From positions 124,001 to 188,000 of the forward strand of contig QKGS01000067.1 of the NCBI GenBank assembly GCA_003250355.1: a stretch of 64,000 bases of DNA. The letters are read 5' to 3'. The position numbers and the translations under genes are program-made. Source of the DNA: Bacteroidota bacterium (GTDB lineage Bacteria > Bacteroidota > Bacteroidia > Bacteroidales > SZUA-534). Positions 10,601-18,161 of this stretch are shown piece after piece (the first letter of the stretch is position 1; the number at the start of each line of letters is the position of its first letter). The notes below the pieces were generated by a model, which was not told the DNA's origin, did no database searches, and was given only the letters and a program-made list of their open reading frames with translations.

Positions 10601-13191
10601 AAATAAGTACCCCCATTACTACCGGATACCATTATGCAATAATGGTATTCGATGAAGGTGCAGGTGAGCTTAATGCAACTCTCGATGGTACTTTGCTTAC
10701 ACCGTCAACTGTTATAAATGCCGGCTTGAAAGTGCCTACTACTACAGGTAATGGATTGGGAGGTATGTATAATTCAATGTGGCTCGATAATAACCATGAT
10801 GGTAGCTTAACAAATGCAGAAAAAACAACAGGAAATGGTTATTATTTTAATGGATATATTGCAGAATATTTACAATACAATTTTGCGTTAAAAGTTCCTT
10901 ATAGAGTAATTATAGAGAACTATTTGGCATCGAAATATAATATTGCAATAAATGCAGCTTCAGATAAATTTGATTACTCGTACAACGATGCTCCTGCCGT
11001 TTTTTATGGAAATCATGTAACCGGTATAGGGCAAGTTGGTAGCGAAAGTCATATTGTTGCTTTGGGAACAGGTACAGCCAAGCTTGAAGCAAATCAAGGT
11101 ATGGTAGGAACTAACTATTTGCTAATAGGTGATAATGGTGGTGATATTAGTTCGTGGAACGATGTACCGGGCGCTCTTGTAGGTACTGCTAAATTTGTGG
11201 ACAGAGGTTGGCGAGTTTCAAAAGAAGGAACCGGATTGTCGCAAGTTGTAATAGGGATTGATATTTCTGATTTTCCGGCAGCACCCGCCGATTATCCAAC
11301 TTATGTAATTGTGGTTGATAATGATACAGACTTGGGTGATGATGAGAATGAATTGGATGTACATAATTTAAAAACACCAGATGGTAGCATTTTGCGTGAT
11401 ACTATTACAATTAGCGACGGTGCTGTAATACGAATAGGTGTGGCTAAGAATCGTTCCCGAGTTAATGGCTCATGGCACGACCCAAATACGTGGTTAACCG
11501 GTACAGTACCATCAGGTAATACGCAGACAGCTTATATTTCTGCAGGTCAGCGCGTATGGATTACAGACGCAACGGTTTCAATTGGAACGATAGTTATAGA
11601 ACCGGGAGGACAGCTTGATATTAATCAGCGTACTTATATTGCAAGAGGAGCTCTTGAAAATGAAGGGACTATTAATTTAGGTACAAGTACAAGATTGTAT
11701 ATAACCGATTTGGATATAACTAACACAGGTACTGTTAATTGTGGTGCAGGCTCGATGGTTTTATATGCCGCCGGAGCAACACCTCAGGAAATAATATCAG
11801 GGGTTAATTATAATAGTATATTTACTTATTCGGGGAATTATAATATTACAGGAAATATTGGAGTAACAGTATTGTATCATTATAATAGTGCGGTTCTGAA
11901 TGCTATAGGAAGTCCAACTATATCGGTGGGTTACTGGAATAAATCAGGCACTTCTACTTTTGTGCCGGCACAGAGTACTGTTGAATTTGTCGGAACATCA
12001 TCAAGTACTTATTCATTGTCGAGTAATTTGTATAATATGGGTGTAAATATGGTATTAAATAGCGGCAAGCTTACATTGTCAAGTGATATTGAAGTAGCTA
12101 ATAATTTGACACTTACATCTGGTTTAATTGATTTGGGAGTTAGAAATTTAACATTATCAAATGGAGCAACAGTTAATTATCCTGGAACAACAGCTTCGTA
12201 TGTTAAAGCCGATGGTACTGGTAAACTAATTAGAAAGGTTTCTGCCGGTAATACATATGAGTTTCCTATTGGTGATGCCGACGATTACTCACCATTTACA
12301 ATAACAATGAATTCATTTACTGCGGGAGCAAATCCAAGAATAGGAATAAATACAGTTGATGCCGCTCCATCGCAGATTGTAGAAACTTCAGAAGCTCACA
12401 TTACAAGGTATTGGGATGTACAGCCAACAGATATCACAAATCCCGATTATAATGTTTCATATTCTTATTCAACCGATGTTAGTGATGTTGTCGGTACTGA
12501 AGGGTTAATACTACCATTTAAATGGAATGCAACCAATGGTCTTGAAATTGGACGTGATGGCTCTGTTAATACAGCAACTAATACGTTAGTGTGGAATAAT
12601 ATTACATCGTTCAGTACATTTGGAGGAGGTAGTTTTGAAGCTCTTCCGGTTGAGATGATATATTTTACTGCATTGCAAACAGATAATATGGTTGAACTCA
12701 AATGGGCTACTGCAACTGAAATTAATAATGATTATTTCGAGGTTCAACGTTCAGTAGATGGTATAAACTTTGAAACTATTAATATAGTTCAGGGTAATGG
12801 AAATAGTAGCGCAACTATTAAGTATTCATTTAAAGATGTTGACCCTGTGAGTGGAATATCATACTATCGATTAAAGCAGGTTGATTATGATGGTATGTTT
12901 GAATATTCTCAAACAATATCAGTAAACTACTCGAATGTCGATGCCATAGGTAATATTTCAGTAAATGTATACCCGATACCTGTATCTGATAAGCTTTATG
13001 TAAATACAGGTGGCGATAAGCTGATAAAAAAAGTAATGCTTTTAACCCCAAGTGGTTTATTGTTAAGTGAATATAGCTCTTTGGGAACTGATGTTCAGGT
13101 TGTTGATATGACAGATCTTGCTCAAGGTATTTATATTATTAAAGTAATGGGAGATAATATAAATTATAGTAAAATGGTAGTGAAAGAATAA
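1642..13191 (+). CDS. Giant T9SS-exported surface protein, LamG-like blocks and Calx-beta repeats
   Basis: An intact 3849-residue protein. Residues 1-20 form a signal peptide ending in FGQ. Five blocks each begin with GPxGVG or GPxGIG near residues 23, 752, 1261, 2047 and 2845. Each has a LamG/concanavalin-like fold region, an NYLAAKYGI-type motif, a GIGQ-type motif and an FGHD-type motif with a D-N-D-G-type acidic loop. Ten Calx-beta repeats, recognisable by ETI..L.NP and a terminal DDN/DND, follow the blocks in the pattern 3, 1, 3, 3, 0; these folds bind calcium. Residues about 3273-3560 look like a beta-helix, about 3669-3765 like an FN3-type domain, and 3772-3849 form the T9SS type A sorting tail (VYPIPVSDKLYV, ending MVVKE). 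It is probably a cell-surface adhesin or matrix protein exported through the outer membrane. The ligand is unknown. It has its own promoter and terminator. Domain boundaries are by eye. Confidence 0.9.
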   Translation: MRQKITLLALGLVSILLVFGQSGPAGVGNASINEVWLKASDISLAVGSNVQEWTDASGNGYGMIQNTASNQPVLQEQDGIRVLRFDPSGGTSGHDFMSNSSSYTARTVIIVFRVDLNTHDGANDLGQLWGDYQRGVHIAVDARNAVQEFSFDGNNASTRARYGMNGASYGGYTNETGVNDWVNEKFELVVAEFQTDKVLNEHYIGDLVSPTGHYLGADIAEIIVFSTQLNAAQKIVIENYLAAKFGLTLSQNDFYAYQDGYGNEVAGLGQISSASQTESWSGTVLGISGLTSLDDNDFLIFGHDGGAVNSWTTVNTPFAGSNIKRINRTWRLDETVSAGDVGNITLTIDTTLFAARDAGYSKFVVLLDNDGDFSDATRIKELTSAGGNNFFSISNLEINDGDFLTIAEIKPVVQFATTESRGFEDGNAIISISSNVELASDITVQVTTSNGGGIVDDAIAGSDYTALLLFDVTIAAGSLSENVIVTVADDGDLENDESFTLTLTSSDVNVSLGDNTTHVYTINDNEETETVYFSLSTSSVAEAVTTHNVEVTSSGIGSVDYRVVGGTATSGSDYTSFTGTLNFAGAGTQNVGIDILNDAIPESNETIIVELYNPVGLRLDGTNFLEHSVTIDDSGESLYEVKFTEPSDENYESVTSYNISLGLTGVAEVDVEVTYVVSGNGVYGEDHTLANGTFTIPAGVTNYNLELPIIDDNIEEQQDTIVVTLTNAVNANLGTITRFQYFVFNDDFGFTGPGGVGSSVAIKQWFRADKNVTATAGKVSVWGDYSGNGFDLTQVVAGEQPTLINNMVNGFPAVAFDGGASGTSGHEWLSWTATGTGYQAQEVFAVYRVSTDSMSTTSLGQLWGSYHDSMHVAVEARNLANKQGFSFDGVPDPSLTARYSLDGQYFQGQTAGVPSYYTWNYDQWHMVVADFPNVNTLEENKMGRLVTSGPTNYWYGGYIAEVAVYSSTVDSADRIIIENYLAAKYGITLANNDMYAYENIFKYDVAGIGKTSDNSYHFAAQSSKIFKISEASDLENGEFMLFGHNNADTSFSTTDAPSSYQRLARVWRFDQTGGDGVGKLTVDIDASEIGELPASATSVVLLVDNDGVFNNGVTSEYTLTLKSGSYQVKNVTIPDGAYLTVACKEPTLTFENNIQTGSEGVASQSITVRLSNVSSETITVEYSITGSDATNPDDYTISSTSPLTFNPGEVSKTIDLSIVDDTDSESAEYITFQLANPTNASFGLYNELSYYILDNDGLEYQGPAGIGNLTSQVNVWFNNVNQTNLTDGDKIDNGTKKWLNQTENSGIDAFQDIAANQPTFYTTTVSWNKKPIVYFQPGKNTFLKVPDNSYMNTFSNATPQTQRSVWVVFQPGADVVSRQVVFEEGGGTRGLNVYIENNNIYLGMWNDNDQGGTVTPMPYQSSSAAILGNKPYFALLEFDYKAPDDSEIRGTVNGTQLNDYNGAGAALYSHGGDIGIGAMNGGSCFSGDDCDGGNGHYFAGYIAEFASAKEIYNTAQKYILFNYFAAKYGIPITTPDLYDYDINYGYELFGIGQVDVNNSHYAAKGTGIIKLENPLGIGDGEFLLVGHDTNVVDSWVQTSIPNSDSTIYRVERVWRVDETGDVGSLTFRLDTTQLDTRPSQTLNYCLIVDSDGDFTSGSTIKLLNSTDTEAGTVYTTGIDFNAGDYFTIGCITPSVDFTVSSGETPEGNTTVKVAVALNVALTADVTVDYTFANITPTISNPNDYIGTSGTLTITAGNLSDSITFEIKQDDLGEINEQFSITLSNPTGGVIIGFDNTYIHSIIDEDLTQKVNFGQQVRSGAENIASGNDTVYVVLVVPASGGGISVDVQILGTSTADNDSVDYYLLNTQTLNFADGVDSIAIVFDIIDDNIDELNETIVLRLTNPQGQVNLGDTTQFTYTIIDNDDTPEVDFTVGSASGAESITPVQVEVVLSAPSGQDVVVDFVVDSNVADSAILNEDYRFDITSVTIPAGETTAYYLLDIINDPGYEASNEIVKLDIDNVTNANIGSTNVSYAYTIIDDDFGGWEGPGGVGDLDYQIGCWLRSTQVYNITNGSEIGVQGSVTMWEDQSNNGNDAYKKATNEAPIFYDDDATWNKRPILKFKSFDSEILEIADNDEMNLPTGAQTQRTLIVVFRPGDDVTTRQVLFEEGGGTRGLNIYIHNDSLLIGGYNLSANDEPAWGDTYWSYVPVKFKLEPNTPYFAILQFDFDGTSGDVRGALNGSDFIELPGAKKLYRHGDNIGIGGVNGGARGEDNVSLNSSSNYYNGYFAEFVSGNFVYNTAQLQIVQNYLAAKYNINIGSKDIYEFGDNYGWEVIGIGQKAGNNKHNKSQGQGVIMLYNPTAMNSGDFMFVGHDAGLVDNPSASTGIEEWLDYRFLDVPNNDENIVRIRQEWRVNKVNDVGNVNIDVDFRNNGNPGRFDAKDPEYDKYVMLIDDNGDFTENAEVWELKPSTTLNHNGYYMLANHSFNHGDYFTIGIANTTIGFTDTLYECMENAGTVNVEVKLNMLCAAQTTVGYRIASTTPESANAADYSGTTTSGTLTFNAWDNSEFIPVIINDDAIDENDESFYIILENPVNGELAQDTILFIIHDNDTESKINFSRATDAIVENDLNIVYTGLKVERSVSTAGAASVDYVIYGGTATADEDYVLANGTVNFVDGASSADLDIDVLGDLMDEDYETLILRLTNPISCAIDTITQFTLSIEDNDSPPTLMFTNSEGQGAENVSPVNIELNLSASSGKNIVVYYSAIDSNAVNGGIDYNLITPGSITILAGNATGNIAPDIFNDLVSNEDRVFKVQIDSVRNATLGANDLFRYKIVDDDELGYVGPGGIGDERQYVSWLRAEDETEGDGNAVNTFNDKSGNGNDAVKRSGINAPVLRANQVNTYPALQFSGAELLEIKRDAQIDNAGFSEKSIVVVFNATTVATATPEVIYEQGGGNNTSGSGFAIYIHNSRIYFNAYNNSGWGYTEISTPITTGYHYAIMVFDEGAGELNATLDGTLLTPSTVINAGLKVPTTTGNGLGGMYNSMWLDNNHDGSLTNAEKTTGNGYYFNGYIAEYLQYNFALKVPYRVIIENYLASKYNIAINAASDKFDYSYNDAPAVFYGNHVTGIGQVGSESHIVALGTGTAKLEANQGMVGTNYLLIGDNGGDISSWNDVPGALVGTAKFVDRGWRVSKEGTGLSQVVIGIDISDFPAAPADYPTYVIVVDNDTDLGDDENELDVHNLKTPDGSILRDTITISDGAVIRIGVAKNRSRVNGSWHDPNTWLTGTVPSGNTQTAYISAGQRVWITDATVSIGTIVIEPGGQLDINQRTYIARGALENEGTINLGTSTRLYITDLDITNTGTVNCGAGSMVLYAAGATPQEIISGVNYNSIFTYSGNYNITGNIGVTVLYHYNSAVLNAIGSPTISVGYWNKSGTSTFVPAQSTVEFVGTSSSTYSLSSNLYNMGVNMVLNSGKLTLSSDIEVANNLTLTSGLIDLGVRNLTLSNGATVNYPGTTASYVKADGTGKLIRKVSAGNTYEFPIGDADDYSPFTITMNSFTAGANPRIGINTVDAAPSQIVETSEAHITRYWDVQPTDITNPDYNVSYSYSTDVSDVVGTEGLILPFKWNATNGLEIGRDGSVNTATNTLVWNNITSFSTFGGGSFEALPVEMIYFTALQTDNMVELKWATATEINNDYFEVQRSVDGINFETINIVQGNGNSSATIKYSFKDVDPVSGISYYRLKQVDYDGMFEYSQTISVNYSNVDAIGNISVNVYPIPVSDKLYVNTGGDKLIKKVMLLTPSGLLLSEYSSLGTDVQVVDMTDLAQGIYIIKVMGDNINYSKMVVKE
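1705..11440 (+). repeat. Five-copy coding repeat (blocks A, A, B, B, B)
   Basis: The five LamG-like blocks start near nucleotides 1708, 3895, 5424, 7780 and 10174. Blocks 1 and 2 share a version with LGQLWG and AV(D/E)ARN motifs. Blocks 3 and 4, and more loosely 5, share a different version with VVF-P and EEGGGTRGLN or EQGGG motifs. The copies have diverged at the nucleotide level, so the duplication is old. Confidence 0.8.
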
Positions 13192-13213
13192 TATATTAGC
13201 TTAAAAAATAATG

Positions 13214-13246
13214 AGGCTGTTTCAAAATTGGAACAGCCTTTTTTTG
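13214..13246 (+). terminator. Rho-independent terminator of the giant gene
   Basis: AGGCTGTT (13214-13221) pairs with AACAGCCT (13232-13239) and is followed by a T-rich run. It starts 22 bases after the stop codon. Confidence 0.9.
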
Positions 13247-13293
13247 TTTTTTACAACATATATAAAGTTGAAAATACTTTTTTACTTATTGAA

Positions 13294-13301
13294 TAACTTT
13301 G
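13294..13301 (+). promoter_or_regulatory. Promoter -7 box of the small secreted protein gene
   Basis: TAACTTTG matches TAnnTTTG and ends 30 bases before the ATG at 13332. It lies after the terminator of the giant gene, so the small gene is transcribed on its own. Confidence 0.6.
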
Positions 13302-13331
13302 TACTGTTTAGCAACCCAAAAATGATAAACC

Positions 13332-13763
13332 ATGAAAAAGTTATTATCCTTAGGTATTATATGCTCGTTGCTTTTATTGATAAAAGTTTCAAATTCAGAA
13401 GCAGAGACATTGGAAACAGGTATAATAGTTAATTCAATTCCTAATAATGAAGTGTTAGGAGGTGAATTGGCATTTGTTTCTAAAGGTGATTCAGTTATTT
13501 CAAATGGTGATTTTATTGTAGGTACATTAGGAATAGGTGGAGAATTGGTAGTAGAAGGTGTTTTGATGGTGAATGGCGACTTTTATAATGCTTTTGGAAG
13601 TAAGGTTACGGTTAATGGAAAATTAATTGTTAAAGGGGCTTTTTATAACTTTGAGAGTAAACTTAATGTAAATGGTACTATTGCAATTGAAAATGGTTTC
13701 GATAATTTATATGGGAGTGAGGTAAAATGTGGAGGTGGAGTATTCTTAGTTGCAGAACACTAA
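13332..13763 (+). CDS. Small secreted protein with beta-repeat (single-strand beta-helix-like) body
   Basis: 143 residues. I do not recognise a named family. The N-terminus (MKKLLSLGIICSLLLLIKVS) is a Sec signal peptide. The rest is a series of roughly 19-residue repeats with a G-x-hydrophobic-x-V-x-N/K-G pattern, for example GVLMVNGDFYNAFGSKVTVN, then GKLIVKGAFYNF and GTIAIENGFDNLYGS. Three copies are clear and one or two are weak. Such regular V/N/G repeats usually fold as a stacked beta-helix, as in bactofilins and polymer-forming proteins, though there is no sequence proof of polymerisation. One cysteine lies near the C-terminus. It starts 140 bases after the giant surface gene and has its own promoter. 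The ATG at 13332 is preferred because an earlier frame gives no signal peptide. Function unknown. Confidence 0.65.
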   Translation: MKKLLSLGIICSLLLLIKVSNSEAETLETGIIVNSIPNNEVLGGELAFVSKGDSVISNGDFIVGTLGIGGELVVEGVLMVNGDFYNAFGSKVTVNGKLIVKGAFYNFESKLNVNGTIAIENGFDNLYGSEVKCGGGVFLVAEH

Positions 13764-13813
13764 TCAAATAATAAATCGGTTTTCCAATATCAACAGATAG
13801 TTTAAAATAATTG

Positions 13814-13821
13814 TATTTTTG
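13814..13821 (+). promoter_or_regulatory. Promoter -7 box of the CCA-adding enzyme gene
   Basis: TATTTTTG matches TAnnTTTG and ends 20 bases before the ATG at 13842. Confidence 0.65.
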
Positions 13822-13841
13822 CAGCGCTTAAGTTTATAGAT

Positions 13842-15266
13842 ATGCGCAGAATGGAAGAATACTTAAAGCACAAGATATTTGTTGTTGCGTCGCAGGTTGC
13901 CGCAGAACAGAACAGGAAGGCTTTTGTAATAGGTGGTTATGTTAGGGATATTATTCTACAGCGACCATCGAAAGATATTGATATAGTAACTATTGGGAGC
14001 GGGATAGAATTTGCCAAGGAAGTTGCAAAACGATTACATCCCGGTATTAAAGTTTCAGTATTTAAGAATTTTGGAACAGCAATGTTCAAATTCGATAATA
14101 TCGAAGTAGAATTTGTTGGAGCCAGAAAAGAGTCGTATCAGCGTAATTCACGTAAGCCAATTGTGGAAGATGGAACACTTGAAGATGACCAAAACAGAAG
14201 AGATTTTACAATTAATGCACTTGCAATATCATTGCATCCCGATAGCTTTGGTGAAGTAATTGACCCTTTTGGCGGAATTGAAGACCTTAGTTCGGGCATA
14301 ATTCGTACCCCGTTAGACCCCGATATTACATATTCCGACGATCCCTTGCGAATGATGCGAGCAATACGTTTTGCAACACAGTTAGGCTTTGAAATAGAGC
14401 GTGAGTCGCTTAATTCTATATCACGAAATGGAGAACGTTTAAAAATTGTTTCAGCTGAAAGAATTAGCGATGAGCTTAACAAAATTATGCTGAGCAAAAG
14501 ACCGGGAACAGGATTTAAACTTTTAAATAAAACCGGATTGTTGCCAATAGTATTGCCTGAGTTAGAAGCAATGAAAGGTGTAGATACTAAAGATGGTAAG
14601 GGACATAAAGATAATTTTTTCCATACACTTCAGGTACTCGACAATATTAGTAAATATACCGATAATATTTGGTTGCGATGGGCTGCTTTGTTGCATGATA
14701 TTGCAAAACCTAAAACAAAACGATATTCAAAAGAAACCGGATGGACATTCCATGGGCATGAGTTTGTTGGCAGTAAAATGATACCTCACATATTCAGGAA
14801 TCTGAAGTTGCCATTGAATGAGAAAATGAAATATGTTCAGAAAATGGTTGGGTTGCATATGAGACCTATTGTACTAGCCCAAGAGGAAGTAACCGATAGT
14901 GCTGTCAGGCGTTTGCTATTTGAAGCCGGTAACGATATTGAAGATCTGATGATACTATGCGATGCTGATATAACATCGAAGAATCCCGATAAGGTTGCAC
15001 GTTATTTAGACAATTATAAATTGGTTCGTCAGAAACTGAAAGAGGTAGAAGAGAAAGATAAAGTGAGAAATTGGCAGCCTCCAATATCGGGAGAAGAGAT
15101 AATAGAAACATTTAACCTGCCACCATGCAAGGCAATAGGCGATATAAAGCAAGCCATTAAAGATGCCATTTTAGACGGTGAAATAGAAAACTCATACCAA
15201 GCTGCATATATATTTATGTTGGGCAAAGGCAAAGAAATGGGCTTTGAACCTATAAAAAAAGGCTAG
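13842..15266 (+). CDS. cca: CCA tRNA nucleotidyltransferase with HD domain
   Basis: 474 residues. The N-terminal nucleotidyltransferase head has the signature GGYVRDIIL near residue 29 followed by the catalytic DIDIV. The [11 protein letters not shown] motif and the neck with [11 protein letters not shown] match class II CCA-adding enzymes and poly(A) polymerases. The C-terminal half holds an HD phosphohydrolase domain (HTLQVLDN and LLHDIAK). The enzyme adds or repairs the CCA end of tRNAs in the cytoplasm; a poly(A) polymerase activity cannot be excluded from sequence, but Bacteroidota usually have one such gene and it is CCA-adding. Starting at 13851 (second Met) would also be possible. Its stop codon overlaps the stop of the convergent histidine kinase gene in the palindrome CTAG (15263-15266). 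Confidence 0.92.
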   Translation: MRRMEEYLKHKIFVVASQVAAEQNRKAFVIGGYVRDIILQRPSKDIDIVTIGSGIEFAKEVAKRLHPGIKVSVFKNFGTAMFKFDNIEVEFVGARKESYQRNSRKPIVEDGTLEDDQNRRDFTINALAISLHPDSFGEVIDPFGGIEDLSSGIIRTPLDPDITYSDDPLRMMRAIRFATQLGFEIERESLNSISRNGERLKIVSAERISDELNKIMLSKRPGTGFKLLNKTGLLPIVLPELEAMKGVDTKDGKGHKDNFFHTLQVLDNISKYTDNIWLRWAALLHDIAKPKTKRYSKETGWTFHGHEFVGSKMIPHIFRNLKLPLNEKMKYVQKMVGLHMRPIVLAQEEVTDSAVRRLLFEAGNDIEDLMILCDADITSKNPDKVARYLDNYKLVRQKLKEVEEKDKVRNWQPPISGEEIIETFNLPPCKAIGDIKQAIKDAILDGEIENSYQAAYIFMLGKGKEMGFEPIKKG

Positions 15267-16657
15267 TTAATTGAAAAAGGGAGCTTAATTTTTACAGTAG
15301 TGCCTTTATTTTCAGGAGATTCAAAAGTTATTATTCCATTGTGCTTTTTTATAATGGAATATACTACCGATAAGCCAAGGCCAACACCTTGTCCGGGGGC
15401 TTTTGTTGTGTAGAATGGTTCGGTAATTCTGTCTATATAGTCTTCATGTATTCCTATGCCGGTATCTTTTATTTCTATAAAAATATCGTTATTTACCGCT
15501 TTTGTAGAAATATTGATTGTTCCGGTATTGTTAATAGCTTGTATCGAATTTAAAATTATATTGGTAAATACCTGATGGAGGTTGCTGCAATTACCTTTCA
15601 TTACTAATGGTGATAATGAAAAATTTTTTATTACTGTTATCCTGTTTTCAATTTTAAAGTTAAGTACCGACAAGCAGTTGTTAATAATTTTATTTATATC
15701 GCAATTTTCATCCATTAGGTTACTATATTCGTTAAAGTAATCTAAATCTTTAATTATTGCAGAAGCTTTATCAACACCCGATTTAATATGTGTCATTGAA
15801 TCATTTACTGTTTTTGAGCTTATTTTATTTGATTCAATATAATCTTCAATTCCTGTATATCCGGCAAGAATGTAATTTAGCGGATTATTTATTTCATGAG
15901 CAATACCGGCAGTAAGTACACTTATCGATGCCATTTTTTCGGCCATTATAAGTTGTGATTGTGTGGCTTGTAAGTTCTTTATTGTTTCTTTTAGTTCAAT
16001 GTTGGTAGCTTTTAGCTCTTGTGTTTTATTCTCTACCATTTCTTCAAGCTTATCTTTATATTCCTGAAGGTCTTTGTTTTGGCTTTTAAGCCTAATGATA
16101 AGTGCTAAAAGGGCTTTATTGTAGTGCTTTATAATTATTATTACAATTATTGAAAGGATTGAAATTAAAACAATATTAATAGCCCATACAAATATTTCAT
16201 TGGCTCTAATATTATAATCGCATTGAGGAGTTAAAATATTACTATTAAACAGAAAGCCCAAAATAAGATACCCCATAAGCGATATGCCTGAAAGTATTAT
16301 AGCTTCTTTATATGAGAATATTACATATGATATTAATGGAATAAGTATAAAAAGTATTTTATTGTCAGAGAATATTCCATATCGGTAAATATCGGCTATG
16401 GTTATAAGAAAAATACAAAGCAAACTGCCATACACTTTAAATGGTAGAGATACTCTTTTTCTTACTATATACATAATAAGAAATGATGTAACTATAAGGA
16501 GGTCGAAAAGAAAACCCATTTTAAAATCGGATTCATAGTATCCTCCTAAACTGAAAAAAAATGCAATAAAACCTAAAATAGTTCCGGTTAACAGAGCACC
16601 GTCAATAATGCTGTTTTTTTTATTAAAAACAGCTGAGTAATCGGTTCTTATACTCAT
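15263..16657 (-). CDS. Membrane sensor histidine kinase
   Basis: 464 residues. The N-terminal 185 residues contain about six hydrophobic helices and no large periplasmic domain. A coiled coil (about 186-235) leads to the HisKA domain with [13 protein letters not shown], placing the phospho-accepting histidine at residue 254. The HATPase_c domain shows the N box ([12 protein letters not shown]), DTGIGI, and [16 protein letters not shown]. This is a class I histidine kinase autophosphorylating in the cytoplasm. It carries no receiver domain and no response regulator gene is next to it, so it is an orphan kinase; the signal is unknown. A -7 box 65 bases upstream suggests its own promoter, separate from the operon upstream. 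Confidence 0.88.
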   Translation of the reverse strand: MSIRTDYSAVFNKKNSIIDGALLTGTILGFIAFFFSLGGYYESDFKMGFLFDLLIVTSFLIMYIVRKRVSLPFKVYGSLLCIFLITIADIYRYGIFSDNKILFILIPLISYVIFSYKEAIILSGISLMGYLILGFLFNSNILTPQCDYNIRANEIFVWAINIVLISILSIIVIIIIKHYNKALLALIIRLKSQNKDLQEYKDKLEEMVENKTQELKATNIELKETIKNLQATQSQLIMAEKMASISVLTAGIAHEINNPLNYILAGYTGIEDYIESNKISSKTVNDSMTHIKSGVDKASAIIKDLDYFNEYSNLMDENCDINKIINNCLSVLNFKIENRITVIKNFSLSPLVMKGNCSNLHQVFTNIILNSIQAINNTGTINISTKAVNNDIFIEIKDTGIGIHEDYIDRITEPFYTTKAPGQGVGLGLSVVYSIIKKHNGIITFESPENKGTTVKIKLPFSIN

Positions 16658-16721
16658 TTACGAAAAGTTAATTTATACCCTTTGAATAATATAATTGCAA
16701 TATACAATATGTTATCGGCTT

Positions 16722-16729
16722 CAAAAATA
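16722..16729 (-). promoter_or_regulatory. Promoter -7 box of the histidine kinase gene
   Basis: TATTTTTG on the minus strand matches TAnnTTTG, 65 bases before the ATG at 16657. Confidence 0.55.
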
Positions 16730-16796
16730 GAAAAAAAATTAAATTACTAGTATATGTGTATGAAAACGTTATTTAGATACTAAATATTTAATCTGT

Positions 16797-17519
16797 TTAA
16801 ATCATATTTGCCAATTTTTGTAGCATCTCAGGGTTCTGTTCAATAACAGTACCTATTATTATCATATTTGCTCCGGCATCAAATATTTCTTTAATAGCTT
16901 CAGGAGTTTTAATTCCTCCCCCTACAAAAATAGGAATGTCAATGTTTTGTTTTACAATAGCAATCATTTCAGTGCTAATATGTTTGTTGGCTCCGCTGCC
17001 ACCTTCAAGATAAACAGCTTTAAGTCCGAGCATCTCTCCTGCAATTGCAGTTGCAGCTGCAATGTCATTTTTGAAATAAGGGATTGGAGTTGTGTTGCTC
17101 ATATATGAAACCGATGTTGCATTGCCACAGTCTATTAGTATATATCCGGTTGGAATAATGTCTATGTTTAATCGTTTTAATTTTGGAGCAGCTATTACAT
17201 GATTGCCAATCAGAAAGTCAGCATTACGCCCCGATATTAATGATAATAATAATATACCGTCGGCATTTTTACTAAGGTCGCAATTATTGCCGGGGAATAT
17301 GTATACAGGTTTGTTGGAAAGTGATTTTATATAATTGATAGTATTTTCAATGTCGCTAAATATCAAGCTTCCTCCTACTAGAATTATATTTGGATAGGTA
17401 TATTTATTCGTTTCTTCAATAAGTTTTTGTAGCGATTCAGGAGTGTGCTTATCGGGGTCTATTAGTAATGCAAGGTTTTTTTTGTTGTTTGAAAGTATGT
17501 TAAGTAGTTTGTTTTGCAT
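16797..17519 (-). CDS. Geranylgeranylglyceryl/heptaprenylglyceryl phosphate synthase (GGGP synthase family)
   Basis: 240 residues from the ATG at 17519 (a TTG lies just before it). The TIM-barrel prenyltransferase signature is visible: LLIDPDK near residue 17, FPGN near 74, YLEGGSGA near 170, and the phosphate-binding VGGGI(K)TP and IIIGT. The family joins a polyprenyl diphosphate to glycerol-1-phosphate through an ether bond. It is typical of archaeal membrane lipids but also occurs in Bacteroidota, where the physiological product is not well known. The gene is last in a tight operon after the phosphopantetheinyl transferase (17-base gap). Chain-length preference cannot be read from the sequence with confidence. 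Confidence 0.88.
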   Translation of the reverse strand: MQNKLLNILSNNKKNLALLIDPDKHTPESLQKLIEETNKYTYPNIILVGGSLIFSDIENTINYIKSLSNKPVYIFPGNNCDLSKNADGILLLSLISGRNADFLIGNHVIAAPKLKRLNIDIIPTGYILIDCGNATSVSYMSNTTPIPYFKNDIAAATAIAGEMLGLKAVYLEGGSGANKHISTEMIAIVKQNIDIPIFVGGGIKTPEAIKEIFDAGANMIIIGTVIEQNPEMLQKLANMI

Positions 17520-17536
17520 CAAATATATTTTTTATA

Positions 17537-18157
17537 CTAAGAGTGTAATGTAAAAGTAAGAAAGTTGTTTTCAATTTTTCTGTATGAAACAATAAATTGT
17601 TTGTTGGTATTTTTTATTAATGCAGCATTGATGGTTCCAGTGTTTTCTAATACTTCAAATGTATTTATTTTAATGTCTTTAAAGTCAATATTTTTCCCAA
17701 ATAATTTAAAAATAGTTTCTTTTGCGCTCCAGCAAATAATATGTTTTTCAACAGTATTGCACCACTCTAGTTCATTAGTATCGAGAAATTTTTTGCGAAT
17801 TCGTAATACTCTGTCTGATATATGTTCAATATCAATACCGGTTATGTGTTTTTGGGAAATAATAATAGCTACAAAATTTTTAGTATGTGTTATGCTTATG
17901 TTAGCGTTGTTGTTGTTGAGTAATTTAGGTTTGCCTTCTTGCGAGTAAATAATTGAAGTGTCTTTATTAGTAAGCTCTAAAAGCAGCTTTCGTACGGCTA
18001 AATATTCCTTTTTTCTTGACTCGTTTGTGATTTTTGAAAAATAGTCATATTCAGTATCAGATAATGTTACCGATGATAAATAATACTCTAAAGACTCAGT
18101 TGTTTTCCATATTCCAATGGTGAAATCATCATTTTCTTCTTTTAAAAATTGAGGCAT
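17537..18157 (-). CDS. 4'-phosphopantetheinyl transferase superfamily protein
   Basis: 206 residues. It carries the Sfp-type double-domain signature: ISITHTKNF in the first half, the magnesium-binding GIDIEHI, and WSAKETIFKLFG in the second half. Enzymes of this type move the phosphopantetheine arm from coenzyme A onto acyl carrier or peptidyl carrier proteins. The length fits the Sfp type better than the 120-residue AcpS type. It overlaps nothing but is spaced only 4 bases from gldD upstream and 17 from the GGGP synthase downstream, so it is co-transcribed. The partner carrier protein is not in this window. Confidence 0.85.
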   Translation of the reverse strand: MPQFLKEENDDFTIGIWKTTESLEYYLSSVTLSDTEYDYFSKITNESRKKEYLAVRKLLLELTNKDTSIIYSQEGKPKLLNNNNANISITHTKNFVAIIISQKHITGIDIEHISDRVLRIRKKFLDTNELEWCNTVEKHIICWSAKETIFKLFGKNIDFKDIKINTFEVLENTGTINAALIKNTNKQFIVSYRKIENNFLTFTLHS

Positions 18158-18161
18158 AGCA

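Noticed and set aside
14138-14497. 119-codon minus frame inside cca
   Set aside because: Shadow of a strongly conserved coding region on the other strand; no start context and no family likeness.
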